A stretch of 64,000 nucleotides of DNA from Olivibacter sitiensis DSM 17696 (GCF_000427965.1 NZ_ATZA01000014.1:38927-102926); one strand, 5' to 3'. Shown: positions 47,438-56,194, counted from the stretch's first letter. Program-made: numbers and translations. Notes: generated by a model from the letters alone, not told the origin.

Positions 47438-47839
47438 ATGTCAAATGTACCCTCGTTCTTCATAAAGTTTATCAAATTTGGGCTTGTTGGATTTTCCGGG
47501 CTTGTGGTTGATTTTGGGATTACATTCCTACTAAAGGAAAAGTTAAAGTTACCCAAATACCTTTCCAATGCCATTGGTTTTATAGTGGCTACTTTCAGCA
47601 ATTACATGTTGAACAGGTATTGGACGTTTTATATGAGGGGAAAAGAAGCGGCATTCATAGAGTTTTCCAAGTTTTTTGGTATTGCGTCCCTTGGGTTGCT
47701 ATTCAATACTATTATTCTGTATCTGCTTCATGAAAAGTGGGGGAAAAATTTTTATTTGTCCAAGTTCGCTGCTATCATGCTGGTGTCATTGTGGAATTTC
47801 TTTGCTAATTACTATTACACTTTCTCCGTAACTTATTGA
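47438..47839 (+). CDS. GtrA-family membrane protein
   Basis: A 133-residue inner-membrane protein with four membrane segments (FIKFGLVGFSGLVVDFGITF starts the first two). GtrA proteins are thought to flip or carry lipid-linked sugars for surface polysaccharide or LPS modification. The NAIGFIVATFSNYMLNRYWTF block is the family signature. The next gene, a polytopic glycosyltransferase, begins 5 bases later; the pair forms a usual flip-and-transfer unit. Confidence 0.88.
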   Translation: MSNVPSFFIKFIKFGLVGFSGLVVDFGITFLLKEKLKLPKYLSNAIGFIVATFSNYMLNRYWTFYMRGKEAAFIEFSKFFGIASLGLLFNTIILYLLHEKWGKNFYLSKFAAIMLVSLWNFFANYYYTFSVTY

Positions 47840-47844
47840 TAATT

Positions 47845-49497
47845 ATGTTTTTTTTGAAGAGGAAGCTTTTTGTTTGGTTGTGCGTTTTGGGGATAGCAAT
47901 CAATGCTATTGGTCTGTTTACCGGGATCATGCTTGGTGATGGGGTGCTTTATGCATTGATAGCAAAGAACATGATTGTAAATAACGAATACTTTTTTCTA
48001 ACCGTGAATGGCTTGGATTGGTTGGATAAGCCGCATTTTCCCTTTTGGTGCGCCGCTTTTAGTTATCATATCTTTGGAATAAATGATTTTGCCTATAAAC
48101 TTCCGGCTTTCTTATTTTGGCTTGTGGGCATTCTATATACCTATGCTTTATCAAAAAGGTTGTATGATAAAAATGTTGGTCAAATAGCCGTTTTGATTTA
48201 TATAAGTACCCTACATTTACTAATTTCCAACTCGGACGTAAGGGCAGAGCCTTACCTCACAGGGATGATTGTAGCGGCTATTTATCATTGTTACAGGGTA
48301 TATAATGGGGGAACATTTAAGCACTTGGTGTTTGCGGCTTTTTGGGCTGCGGTTGCTGTGATGACGAAAGGAATCTTTGTGTTAATCATTATAGCTAGCG
48401 GATTTCTGGTGTTATGGATAATCAGAAAGGAATGGAAGCAGTTTTTGAATTATAAATGGTACCTGATTGTACTTTTAACCTTGATTTTTATACTGCCAGA
48501 ACTTTATAGTTTATATGTCCAGTTTGATGCCAGACCAGATGCCCTCGTCTTTGGCAGTACGAATGTTTCGGGGATTAAGTTTTTCTTTTGGGATAGCCAG
48601 TTTGGTCGCTTTGTAAATTCGGGCCCAATAAAAGGGGCTGGTGATCCATTCTTTTATGTACATACCTTGTTGTGGGCTTTCCTGCCTTGGTCTTTTATTT
48701 TCCCTTTTTTGGTTTATTTTTCCTTTAAGCGAAAACTGTCGATCGGACATCCTTTGCTTTGGGGTACTTTTTTGTTGACTTTTTTGATGTTTTCAGCGTC
48801 TAAATTTCAACTGCCACATTATTTGAATGTGGTCTTTCCCATATTGAGCATTTGGTTGGCCCATTTACTTGCTAATGTAGATAAGCTTTCGGTAATAGGC
48901 GTCGTTGATAAGATTCAAAGGTGCTTAGGCATTTTATTGTTGGTCGTTTTAGTATTATTGACTTATCTCTATCATGGTACTTTCTGGTGGCTTATATGCC
49001 TAGTTGTTTTACTTATAGGAGGCTTCTTTGTCATTCTATACGACTATAAGTCAAGAATGAAGCGTATCGTTTTGTCTACGTTTGTCCTTGGGCTGACTAT
49101 TGGACTGTTTTATGGGGCGTATCTATATCCCAACCTGCTCGTGTACCAAAGTGGTGACCATATAGCACATTATATTAACGAGCATAAGTTGGCACCTGTA
49201 TATGTGATGGATAATGAGATAAATACATTAGCAGTTGGCTTTCAATGTGATGGGCCTTTGGACTATCTCCGGTCAGATGAGGATTTGAAGAAATTGGATG
49301 CTGGCGATTTTCTCGTTTTGCACAACGAAAAACTGCAAGAGCTGTCGCCAATTTATGATTTCTCTATCCTTACCTCATTTCTAGATTATCATGTAAGTAA
49401 GATTAAACCTCGTTTTTTCTATTATGAAAGTAGGGAGGAGACACTGGGCAAACTTTATTTGGTGCAATTAAAAGATAAAAAAGAGAGTGATTTGTAA
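47845..49497 (+). CDS. GT39/ArnT-like membrane glycosyltransferase
   Basis: A 550-residue inner-membrane protein with about 10-12 membrane segments. The first periplasmic loop after TM1 carries the acidic residue expected for GT-C enzymes (GIMLGDGVLYALIAKNMIVN), followed by GLDWLDKPHFPFWCAAFSYH, which matches the PMT_2/ArnT family. Such enzymes move a sugar from a lipid carrier to lipid A, glycans or proteins on the periplasmic face. ATG 47845 is preferred over TTG 47836, which overlaps the gtrA stop region. It is 2 bases before the next gene. Confidence 0.88.
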   Translation: MFFLKRKLFVWLCVLGIAINAIGLFTGIMLGDGVLYALIAKNMIVNNEYFFLTVNGLDWLDKPHFPFWCAAFSYHIFGINDFAYKLPAFLFWLVGILYTYALSKRLYDKNVGQIAVLIYISTLHLLISNSDVRAEPYLTGMIVAAIYHCYRVYNGGTFKHLVFAAFWAAVAVMTKGIFVLIIIASGFLVLWIIRKEWKQFLNYKWYLIVLLTLIFILPELYSLYVQFDARPDALVFGSTNVSGIKFFFWDSQFGRFVNSGPIKGAGDPFFYVHTLLWAFLPWSFIFPFLVYFSFKRKLSIGHPLLWGTFLLTFLMFSASKFQLPHYLNVVFPILSIWLAHLLANVDKLSVIGVVDKIQRCLGILLLVVLVLLTYLYHGTFWWLICLVVLLIGGFFVILYDYKSRMKRIVLSTFVLGLTIGLFYGAYLYPNLLVYQSGDHIAHYINEHKLAPVYVMDNEINTLAVGFQCDGPLDYLRSDEDLKKLDAGDFLVLHNEKLQELSPIYDFSILTSFLDYHVSKIKPRFFYYESREETLGKLYLVQLKDKKESDL

Positions 49498-49499
49498 TT

Positions 49500-50516
49500 A
49501 TGTGGGCTAATTGTAGGTTACGTGTTTTTCTGTTTTTAGGGATGTCTTGCTGGGCTTATGAGGGCTTTGCGCAACAATTGGAATGGCGGATGAGCGCATT
49601 CGGTTTTGCGGACAATAGAGAATATTCCGTCTCTGCTTTGCCATCCAAAACGATATTTGGGATGCGGTTTTCTCCCGAGCTAGGGATATTGGTAGACAGT
49701 ACGCATAGATTCAGGATAGGGGTGAACTACCTGAAAGAGTTTGGCAACAGCGAAAAATTTGCTACTTCTCTCGATCCCGTGATCTACTACAGTTATGAAA
49801 AGGCGGCCGTGAAATTCAATATCGGAGCTTTTCCTCGTTTTGGCCATAGCGACCTGTTCCCGAGGGCGGTACTGATAGATACCCTGCAGTATTACAGACC
49901 TAATATAGAAGGCATGTTGTTCAATTATACGAAGCCGAATTTCAGGCATAGCATGTGGATAGATTGGTACGGCAGGCAATCGGAAACTGTACGGGAGCAG
50001 TTTATGGCCGGTTGGTCCGGTGCGTTGAAATCCACTATTTGGAGCTTTCGCTATTTCGGTTATTACTTCCATGATGCCAATAAGCTGGAGTACGACCCGG
50101 AGCGGCCGCTTCGCGACAACGGTTCGCTCTTGCTAACGGCCAACGTAGACCTTACGGAAAAAACAGCGCTCGATTCCCTATCCGTAGCCGTGGGATGGCA
50201 GAGCTCCATGGACCGGATTAGGAGCGTGACCGATTTGCGCTTTGCGCACGGTCTCTATACCGAGCTTTACTTGGGTTATAGGCGTTTTTTTCTTGACAAT
50301 ATTTTCTATACCGGTTCTGCGCAGTTGGCGTTTATGGCCGATAGGTTTTATGGATTTAAGCATTACAATAGAACGGATATTGGCTGGAAAGCCATCCATT
50401 CTAATTATGTAGATGCCAGTTTGGTGCTAAGTTTCCACCATACGCCGCATGGCCTGGACAATCAACAGGCTTTTCTTTTGCGCTATAACCTTGAAGGGGT
50501 ATATCGAAAAAGATAA
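49500..50516 (+). CDS. Exported protein, probable outer-membrane beta-barrel
   Basis: A 338-residue protein that begins with a signal peptide (RLRVFLFLGMSCWAYEGFAQ). The rest alternates hydrophobic and polar residues with many aromatic strand ends (RFRIGVNYLKEFG, FRYFGYYFHD, TELYLGYRRFFLDNIFYTGS), and the last residues form a barrel-like strand (LRYNLEGVYRKR). I do not recognise a named family. It begins 2 bases after the glycosyltransferase, so the three genes are co-transcribed. Its base composition is clearly richer in G+C than the two genes before it. Confidence 0.7.
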   Translation: MWANCRLRVFLFLGMSCWAYEGFAQQLEWRMSAFGFADNREYSVSALPSKTIFGMRFSPELGILVDSTHRFRIGVNYLKEFGNSEKFATSLDPVIYYSYEKAAVKFNIGAFPRFGHSDLFPRAVLIDTLQYYRPNIEGMLFNYTKPNFRHSMWIDWYGRQSETVREQFMAGWSGALKSTIWSFRYFGYYFHDANKLEYDPERPLRDNGSLLLTANVDLTEKTALDSLSVAVGWQSSMDRIRSVTDLRFAHGLYTELYLGYRRFFLDNIFYTGSAQLAFMADRFYGFKHYNRTDIGWKAIHSNYVDASLVLSFHHTPHGLDNQQAFLLRYNLEGVYRKR

Positions 50517-50554
50517 GGTGCTATGCTCTTCTAGGAGAAGAATGCGGCAAGCAG

Positions 50555-51289
50555 CTAATACTTGCTGATACTTCCTGAACCTGTTTTGCTGGATGTGACA
50601 TTTTTGACAGAACCACTATAACGGATATCTCCAGAACCGGTGACAGTTGCACTTAATGTGTTGTTCACCCTTACGTAGGCGTCTCCTGAGCCAACAACTC
50701 TTACAGCGGCGTTTTCAATCGCAAGTTCCTTGGCGGAAAAATCGCCAGAGCCATTTACTCGAATGTCTGCATTCTCCACTTTTCCTCCTAACGAGATATC
50801 TCCAGATCCGGTGATAGATGCAGCCAGATCAGTGGCATTGAGTGTCTTGGCGATAATGTCGCCTGAGCCTTTAACCTCCAATACTAGCGCTGACGTAGTC
50901 AACGGACTTTCTAGTTTTATTGTTCCAGATCCGATTTGACGCAAAGCTTTCAAATTAGTAGCGGTAACTTTGATGACGACATTTCTGGTTCTTATGTTCC
51001 AACCGCGTTGGTTATTCTTGACACTGAATTTCAAAATTCCGTTTTCCACTTTTGTTTCTATCAGTTTGGTGTCGTCTGGATTTCCCTTAATGACGATATC
51101 TTCCGTATCCCCCATGTTGATAAGCACATCGCAGCTTCCGTAGTTTTCTATACTATGGAAACTGGTGCCTGGTTGTAGTTTGATTTCCTCTTCTAAAGCA
51201 TCGTTATATAAAGAAGCGTAAGCTACATTGATAATAAAGAGTGGCAACAGTGCCATTAGCCATCCGAGCTTTGAAACATTGTTTGTCAT
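50555..51289 (-). CDS. DUF2807 (head GIN domain) exported adhesin-like protein
   Basis: A 244-residue protein with a signal peptide (LGWLMALLPLFIINVAYAS) and a right-handed beta-helix-like body made of repeats. The unit GSGD or GSGx recurs about every 18-22 residues (QIGSGTIKLES, KGSGDIIAKT, TGSGDISLGG, NGSGDFSAKE, VGSGDAYVRV, TGSGDIRYSG, TGSGSISKY). It contains the N-terminal NYGSCDVLINMGDTEDIVIKG strand pair. Such proteins are common in Bacteroidota with unknown function. A TTGCAA-based inverted repeat lies upstream. Confidence 0.88.
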   Translation of the reverse strand: MTNNVSKLGWLMALLPLFIINVAYASLYNDALEEEIKLQPGTSFHSIENYGSCDVLINMGDTEDIVIKGNPDDTKLIETKVENGILKFSVKNNQRGWNIRTRNVVIKVTATNLKALRQIGSGTIKLESPLTTSALVLEVKGSGDIIAKTLNATDLAASITGSGDISLGGKVENADIRVNGSGDFSAKELAIENAAVRVVGSGDAYVRVNNTLSATVTGSGDIRYSGSVKNVTSSKTGSGSISKY

Positions 51290-51346
51290 ATCGTTTTGTT
51301 TTCTTTTTTGACAATTATATAATTATAATACAAATGACGCAATAAG

Positions 51347-51372
51347 ATGTTGCAATTCCACATGTTGCAACA
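51347..51372. promoter_or_regulatory. Inverted repeat upstream of the DUF2807 gene
   Basis: TGTTGCAA (51348-51355), nine bases, then TTGCAACA (51365-51372). The same bases also read as a direct repeat of ATGTTGCAA at 51347 and 51362. It is 58-83 bases upstream of the DUF2807 start and about 115 bases before the next plus-strand gene. A regulator site is possible. Confidence 0.4.
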
Positions 51373-51486
51373 CCTTTTGTATATTCATTACATTTGTTAT
51401 GACGATTTTTGAGTGGTTCTGGTTGCATGGAAAAAGAATATATTTAAATTATGTTTATAGTTCCTTAAGTTTATCACGTCTAAACA

Positions 51487-52647
51487 ATGCTGATGAGAGT
51501 AGAAGAAGTGACATCTGAAGAAGATGAAATGGCATTTTTGCAAATGCCATTGATCATATATAAGCAAGATCCCAATTATATAAGGCCTTTGGACGCTGAC
51601 TTAAAAGAGATTTTTGATCCAAAACAGAATAAGCTGTTCTCAAACGGAAAATGTTGTAGGTGGTTGCTGATGGACGGTAGGTCGTCAATAGGCCGTATTG
51701 CAGCTTTTTATCATCACGATATTGCTATGTCCTACGAGCAGCCCACGGGCGGCATAGGTTTTTTTGAATGTATAGATAGCGAGCGGGCAGCAGAACTCTT
51801 GTTTGACACGGCAAGGGAGTGGCTCCGCTCATTGGGGATGGAGGCCATGGATGGTCCAGTCAATTTCGGCAGCAGGGAAAGATGGTGGGGATTGCTGGTG
51901 GACGGATGGCATCCCCCCTGTTATGGGGCCAACTATAATCCACCTTATTATAGGCACTTATTTGAGCATTATGGTTTTAGCGTGTATTTTAAGCAGTTTA
52001 CCTTTTTACGTAGACTGGATGTGCCGTTGGATAGCAAATTGGAAATACTAGCTTCCAGGCTCAAGAGAAACAACAAATATATATTTCGACATGTAGACAA
52101 AGGCGAGCTCGATAAGTTGCCTGCTTATTTTAGCGAGGTATATAACAAGGCATGGGTTGATCATGTAGGCGTATACGCTCTTAATGAAGAAGATGTACGC
52201 GCTATGCTATTAGCAATGAAACCTATTTTGGACGTGAAAGCACTCTGGTTCGCATTTTACGAAGGTGTTCCTATTGCGTTTTTTATCGCCATACCTGATG
52301 CCAATGAACTACTTCTAAAACATTGTAATGGCAAACTCAATTTTAAAGCTTTATGCTGCTTTTTTATCAAGAAAAAGTTTCGGCTTGGAAGGAATTTGTT
52401 GGGCATGGTTTTTGGCGTAGTTCCAGAACATAGGAACAAAGGCGTGGATCTTGGGCTGATCGCAAGTGCGGGAGAAACATTGTTGGAACTTGGTTATCGA
52501 CAATTGCAAATGAATTGGATTGGAGATTTTAATCCTAGAATGGTACGTATGTGTAGAAAAATCGGTGCGGAAATCTATAAAATGCATCATACCTACCGTT
52601 ACCTATTTGATAGGAATAAGGAATTGCAAAAGCATAAAAAAATCTAG
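51487..52647 (+). CDS. GNAT-like acyltransferase protein (conserved, unknown substrate)
   Basis: A 386-residue cytoplasmic protein with an acyltransferase fold. The last third (about 295-375) has VFGVVPEHRNKGVDLGLIAS, a plausible acyl-CoA-binding loop, and LELGYRQLQMNWIGDFNPRM, typical of the final GNAT strands. The N-terminal half holds a second, more distant GNAT-like region (SIGRIAAFYHHD, GFFECIDSERAAELLF). The middle contains MDGPVNFGSRERWWGLLVDG. The substrate is unknown and no partner gene is adjacent. Confidence 0.65.
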   Translation: MLMRVEEVTSEEDEMAFLQMPLIIYKQDPNYIRPLDADLKEIFDPKQNKLFSNGKCCRWLLMDGRSSIGRIAAFYHHDIAMSYEQPTGGIGFFECIDSERAAELLFDTAREWLRSLGMEAMDGPVNFGSRERWWGLLVDGWHPPCYGANYNPPYYRHLFEHYGFSVYFKQFTFLRRLDVPLDSKLEILASRLKRNNKYIFRHVDKGELDKLPAYFSEVYNKAWVDHVGVYALNEEDVRAMLLAMKPILDVKALWFAFYEGVPIAFFIAIPDANELLLKHCNGKLNFKALCCFFIKKKFRLGRNLLGMVFGVVPEHRNKGVDLGLIASAGETLLELGYRQLQMNWIGDFNPRMVRMCRKIGAEIYKMHHTYRYLFDRNKELQKHKKI

Positions 52648-52648
52648 C

Positions 52649-52680
52649 ATTGCAATTGAGAATAAAATTATATAAGTTTG
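52649..52680 (+). promoter_or_regulatory. Promoter of the azurin gene
   Basis: ATTG (52649-52652), a 20-base spacer and TAAGTTTG (52673-52680) match the Bacteroidota pattern with one weak -33 base. The azurin ATG is at 52715. Confidence 0.6.
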
Positions 52681-52714
52681 ACGTTTGAGTAAATCTATTA
52701 AAAGTTCAACAGGA

Positions 52715-53236
52715 ATGAAGAAAGTATTTTATACGGCTTCTGCCGTTGCCGTGTTGTTTATGGCTGCCTGTGGTGGCGGTAGTTCATCTAGTAGTACTAC
52801 AACTACTACCGAAACCAGCGCACCGGCTGAAGAAGCTCCAGAGGTGAGCGAATCGGATGTAACGGATCATATTATTATTGAAGGTGGAGACAACATGCAG
52901 TTTGACAAAACCCTTTTTGCCGTAAAAGCAGGAGAAAAAATTAAGCTGACATTGAAAAACGTTGGCGAATTGCCCAAAGAGTCAATGGGGCACAACGTGG
53001 TAGTTTTGAAGCCTGGCACAGACGTAGCTTCATTCGGCGGTGCTGCGGTACAGGCAGCTGCTACCGAGTATATTCCAGAAGCGCAAGCTGGAAACGTCAT
53101 TGCACATACTAAGCTATTGGGACCTGGCGAATCTGATGAGATAGAAATAACACTGCCATCAAAAGGAACCTATGAGTTTATATGCAGTTTCCCAGGACAT
53201 TTTGGTTCCATGAGAGGTAAAATCGTGGCGCTTTAA
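52715..53236 (+). CDS. Lipoprotein azurin (cupredoxin)
   Basis: A 173-residue copper electron carrier. ATG 52715 has an AGGA ribosome-binding site; a TTG 30 bases upstream is rejected. The signal peptide ends in the lipobox MAAC (Cys19), followed by a Ser/Thr/Glu-rich linker (20-50). The cupredoxin domain (about 50-173) keeps the azurin copper ligands: H93 in MGHNVV, C157, H162 and M166 in CSFPGHFGSM. The lipid anchor suggests it stays on the periplasmic face of a membrane, giving or taking electrons from respiratory enzymes. Confidence 0.94.
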   Translation: MKKVFYTASAVAVLFMAACGGGSSSSSTTTTTETSAPAEEAPEVSESDVTDHIIIEGGDNMQFDKTLFAVKAGEKIKLTLKNVGELPKESMGHNVVVLKPGTDVASFGGAAVQAAATEYIPEAQAGNVIAHTKLLGPGESDEIEITLPSKGTYEFICSFPGHFGSMRGKIVAL

Positions 53237-53264
53237 TGTTGAAGAAAGAAGTCTATTAATCATT

Positions 53265-53296
53265 AAATAAGGCCCTAGCTTGCTGGGGCTTTATTT
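53265..53296 (+). terminator. Terminator after azurin
   Basis: AAATAA (53265-53270) pairs with TTATTT (53291-53296), with GCCC/GGGC and AGC/GCT stems inside. It is 28 bases after the stop codon. Only a short T-run is present. Confidence 0.7.
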
Positions 53297-53338
53297 GTAT
53301 ATAAGCATGGCATTAGAAATGTACTTTGGTGGTCATTA

Positions 53339-53356
53339 TTTTGACCTATGTCAAAA
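53339..53356. promoter_or_regulatory. FNR/CRP-like dyad upstream of lpd
   Basis: TTTTGAC (53339-53345), CTAT, then GTCAAAA (53350-53356) form a perfect inverted repeat in the style of FNR-family sites (TTGAN-N4-NTCAA). A -7-like TAACTTTG lies at 53394-53401 and the lpd ATG at 53438. The dyad centre is about 60 bases from the expected start of transcription. Confidence 0.45.
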
Positions 53357-53437
53357 ACATTTCTAAAATAAGGCGAAAGCTTTGTATAATTTTTAACTTT
53401 GGGTGCAGAAATCATAAATTCATAGGAATAAATACAA

Positions 53438-54841
53438 ATGCAATACGACGTAGTAGTAATAGGAAGTGGACCGGGAGGCTATGTTTCGGCCATCCGTTGT
53501 GCCCAATTAGGATTGAAAACGGCTATCATAGAAAAGTACAGCACCTTCGGTGGAACCTGCCTTAACGTAGGTTGTATCCCTTCCAAGGCCCTGTTGGACT
53601 CTAGTGAGCACTATCTAAATGCAGAAAAGCATTTCAAGGAGCACGGCATAGAGCTGAAAGATCTGAAGGTGAACTTCAAACAAATGGTAAGTCGGAAAAA
53701 TGAAGTCGTTGCCCAAACCACAGCAGGTATCACATTCCTGATGAAAAAAAATAAGATTACGACATACGAGGGTGTTGGCTCTTTTGTAGATAAGAATACT
53801 ATTAAAATTACAAAAAAAGACGGTTCTTCTGAAGAGATCAGTTCTAAGAATGTCATCATTGCTACGGGTTCTAAGCCATCATCCCTACCTTCCATAAAGG
53901 TAGACAAAAAGCGTATTATCACATCGACGGAAGCCTTATCTCTAACAGAAATTCCTAAAAATTTGATTTTGATAGGCGGTGGCGTTATCGGTCTTGAATT
54001 GGGATCGGTCTATGCGAGGCTGGGAGCCAAGGTGACCGTTTTGGAATACCTCGATTCCATTATTCCTACTATGGATAAAGGACTGGGGAAAGAATTGCAA
54101 AAATCACTTAAGAATATCGGGTTCGAATTCCTGCTGAGCCATAAAGTAACCGGAGCTACTGTAAAAGGAAAGAAAGTGACTGTGACGGCCGAAGATAGCA
54201 AGGGCAATGAAGTAGTGGTAGAAGGCGACTATTGCTTGGTAGCTGTGGGACGTATAGCCTATACCGAAGGCCTTGGTCTGGACAAAATCGGTATAGAGTT
54301 GGAAGAACGTGGCAAGAAAATCCCCGTCGACGAACATTTGGAAACGCCTGTAAAAGGAGTGTTTGCTATTGGTGACGTGGTGAAAGGAGCTATGTTGGCC
54401 CACAAAGCAGAGGAAGAAGGTGTGTATGTGGCTGAGCTGATAGCCGGACAAAAGCCTCATGTCAACTATAATCTCATTCCCGGCGTAGTATATACCTGGC
54501 CAGAAGTGGCTAGCGTGGGTGCTACGGAAGATCAATTGAAAAAGGATGGTAAGAAATATAAATCAGGCTCATACCCCTTCAAAGCTAGCGCTCGTGCCAG
54601 GGCAAGTATGGATACAGAAGGTTTTGTGAAGGTATTGGCCGATGCCGAAACCGATGAGATATTGGGAATACACATCATTGGTCCCCGTGCTGCCGATTTG
54701 ATTGCGGAAGCAGTGGTCGCAATGGAATTCCGTGCTTCGGCAGAAGATATTGCACGTATCTGCCATGCCCACCCGACCTATAGCGAAGCTACCAAGGAAG
54801 CGGCTTTGGCGGCAACAGCCAATCGTGCTATCAATATATAA
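53438..54841 (+). CDS. lpd: Dihydrolipoyl dehydrogenase (E3)
   Basis: A 467-residue flavoprotein that reoxidises lipoyl groups of E2 with NAD+. The FAD-binding VVVIGSGPGGYVSAIRCAQLG and the redox disulfide GGTCLNVGCIPSKALL (C41 and C46) begin it. The NAD site is LIGGGVIGLELGSVYARLG, and the C-terminal active-site pair is in CHAHPTYSEA. It is about 6 kb from sucAB but is the likely E3 of that complex and of other 2-oxoacid dehydrogenases. It ends in a strong hairpin. Confidence 0.97.
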   Translation: MQYDVVVIGSGPGGYVSAIRCAQLGLKTAIIEKYSTFGGTCLNVGCIPSKALLDSSEHYLNAEKHFKEHGIELKDLKVNFKQMVSRKNEVVAQTTAGITFLMKKNKITTYEGVGSFVDKNTIKITKKDGSSEEISSKNVIIATGSKPSSLPSIKVDKKRIITSTEALSLTEIPKNLILIGGGVIGLELGSVYARLGAKVTVLEYLDSIIPTMDKGLGKELQKSLKNIGFEFLLSHKVTGATVKGKKVTVTAEDSKGNEVVVEGDYCLVAVGRIAYTEGLGLDKIGIELEERGKKIPVDEHLETPVKGVFAIGDVVKGAMLAHKAEEEGVYVAELIAGQKPHVNYNLIPGVVYTWPEVASVGATEDQLKKDGKKYKSGSYPFKASARARASMDTEGFVKVLADAETDEILGIHIIGPRAADLIAEAVVAMEFRASAEDIARICHAHPTYSEATKEAALAATANRAINI

Positions 54842-54885
54842 TATAATAGCGTAGAGCAATCGTTGTTCTGCCAATAAACAGATTC

Positions 54886-54922
54886 GATTGGACATGTTTT
54901 TCCCAAAAAGACATGTCCAATC
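54886..54922 (+). terminator. Terminator after lpd
   Basis: GATTGGACATGT (54886-54897) pairs perfectly with ACATGTCCAATC (54911-54922), with an additional T/A inner stem around CCC. It lies 44 bases after the lpd stop. Confidence 0.72.
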
Positions 54923-54964
54923 TTGTAGATTCTTAAATCGTTCAATCATTAAATTCGCTTCGGC

Positions 54965-55369
54965 ATGAATTTTTATACAAGAAAATGGGTAAAACCAGAG
55001 GATTTAAACCCGAATGGCTCATTGTTTGGTGGCACCTTGCTGCGTTGGATAGACGAGGAAGCGGTCATCTATGCCATCGTTCAGCTAGGTAACCCCAGAG
55101 TAGTTACCAAATTTATCTCGGAAATTAATTTTGTCAGTTCTGCTTATCAAGGAGATATTATTGAACTGGGCATTCAGGCTACACATTTTGGAACAACATC
55201 CATTACCATGCGCTGTGAAGTGCGAAACAAGATTTCCAAAAAGAGCATCCTGACCATTGAAAAATTGGTATTTGTGAACTTGAACGAAGCCGGTGAGCCT
55301 ACTCCTCATGGGAAGACCGAGATCTCTTATGTACATCAAGGGGTTGACTTCCAGCAACCTGGTAAATAG
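54965..55369 (+). CDS. Acyl-CoA thioesterase, hotdog fold
   Basis: A 134-residue protein of the YciA/BACH-like hotdog family. LNPNGSLFGGTLLRWIDEEA holds the usual Asn and Asp residues of the thioesterase helix, and the following strand block FISEINFVSSAYQGDIIELG is typical. It hydrolyses acyl-CoA in the cytoplasm; the preferred chain length is unknown. It stands between lpd and a two-component pair, with a 141-base gap after it that contains no gene. Confidence 0.85.
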   Translation: MNFYTRKWVKPEDLNPNGSLFGGTLLRWIDEEAVIYAIVQLGNPRVVTKFISEINFVSSAYQGDIIELGIQATHFGTTSITMRCEVRNKISKKSILTIEKLVFVNLNEAGEPTPHGKTEISYVHQGVDFQQPGK

Positions 55370-55510
55370 CATTCGTTATGAGGGACCGATAGGTGTCCAT
55401 AGGCGCAAATTCGGTGAATCCAGGCGGGATACGGGCAACACACTTCAAAATTTCTTCAAGATTTATTGCTACATTGGTATGGTAATAAACGTGACTCAAA
55501 TCGCTGAATC

Positions 55511-56194
55511 ATGAAAATCCTGACCATAGAGGACAATAGAGAATTGGCTAGTAGCATTTATGATTATTTGGCGCAGGAACATTACGTATGTGAACTGGTG
55601 TCGAACGTTGTGCAAGCGAAAGAAAAGCTGCTGCTTTATTCTTACGATTGTGTGATACTGGATATCATGTTGCCAGACGGTAGCGGCATGGATATCTTAC
55701 ATTTCATCAAAGAAGCGCACTTAGGATGTTCTGTGCTCATTGTATCTGCCAAAGGAGCCCTGGATGACAAGATTGAAGGATTTGAAAATGGTGCGGACGA
55801 CTATATTACCAAGCCTTTTCATTTGCCGGAACTGCATGCGAGATTGAAAGCTATTCATAGACGCAACAGATTGGATGGTAGCAATTTGCTAGTGTTCAAC
55901 GAATTATTGTTAAATACGGATAGTTTTGCCTTGCTGGTGCATAATCAAGCCATTGAAGTGACCAGAAAGGAATTCGAGCTGTTATTGTATTTTTTGGTAA
56001 ACAGGGATCGAGTTCTTTCCAAGCAAGCTATTGCCAGCCATCTTTGGGGAGACTATACCTATGATTTGGACAATGTAGATTTTGTCTATCAGCATGTGAA
56101 AAATCTAAGAAAAAAATTGAGTACGGCCAATGCTGTTGATTACATTGATACGGTATATGGTTTGGGTTATAAATTCAATTCGCATAAAACATGA
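55511..56194 (+). CDS. Response regulator, OmpR family
   Basis: A 227-residue transcription factor. The receiver domain has IEDNRELA acidic residues, the phosphorylated Asp D51 in CVILDIMLPDGSG, and K101 in DYITKPF. The C-terminal winged helix (about 125-225) shows RKEFELLLYFLVNRDRVLSK and DNVDFVYQHVKNLRKKL. The stop overlaps the kinase start by four bases. Its likely targets are the efflux genes downstream. Confidence 0.94.
   Translation: MKILTIEDNRELASSIYDYLAQEHYVCELVSNVVQAKEKLLLYSYDCVILDIMLPDGSGMDILHFIKEAHLGCSVLIVSAKGALDDKIEGFENGADDYITKPFHLPELHARLKAIHRRNRLDGSNLLVFNELLLNTDSFALLVHNQAIEVTRKEFELLLYFLVNRDRVLSKQAIASHLWGDYTYDLDNVDFVYQHVKNLRKKLSTANAVDYIDTVYGLGYKFNSHKT

Noticed and set aside
50640..51000. 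Repeated motif that could be mistaken for a DNA repeat array or CRISPR
   Set aside because: The repetition is at protein level (GSGD turns) with varied DNA and no spacers of constant length.
55299..55499. Small minus-strand frame between the thioesterase and response regulator genes
   Set aside because: It overlaps the thioesterase gene and has no homology I recognise; the gap looks non-coding.
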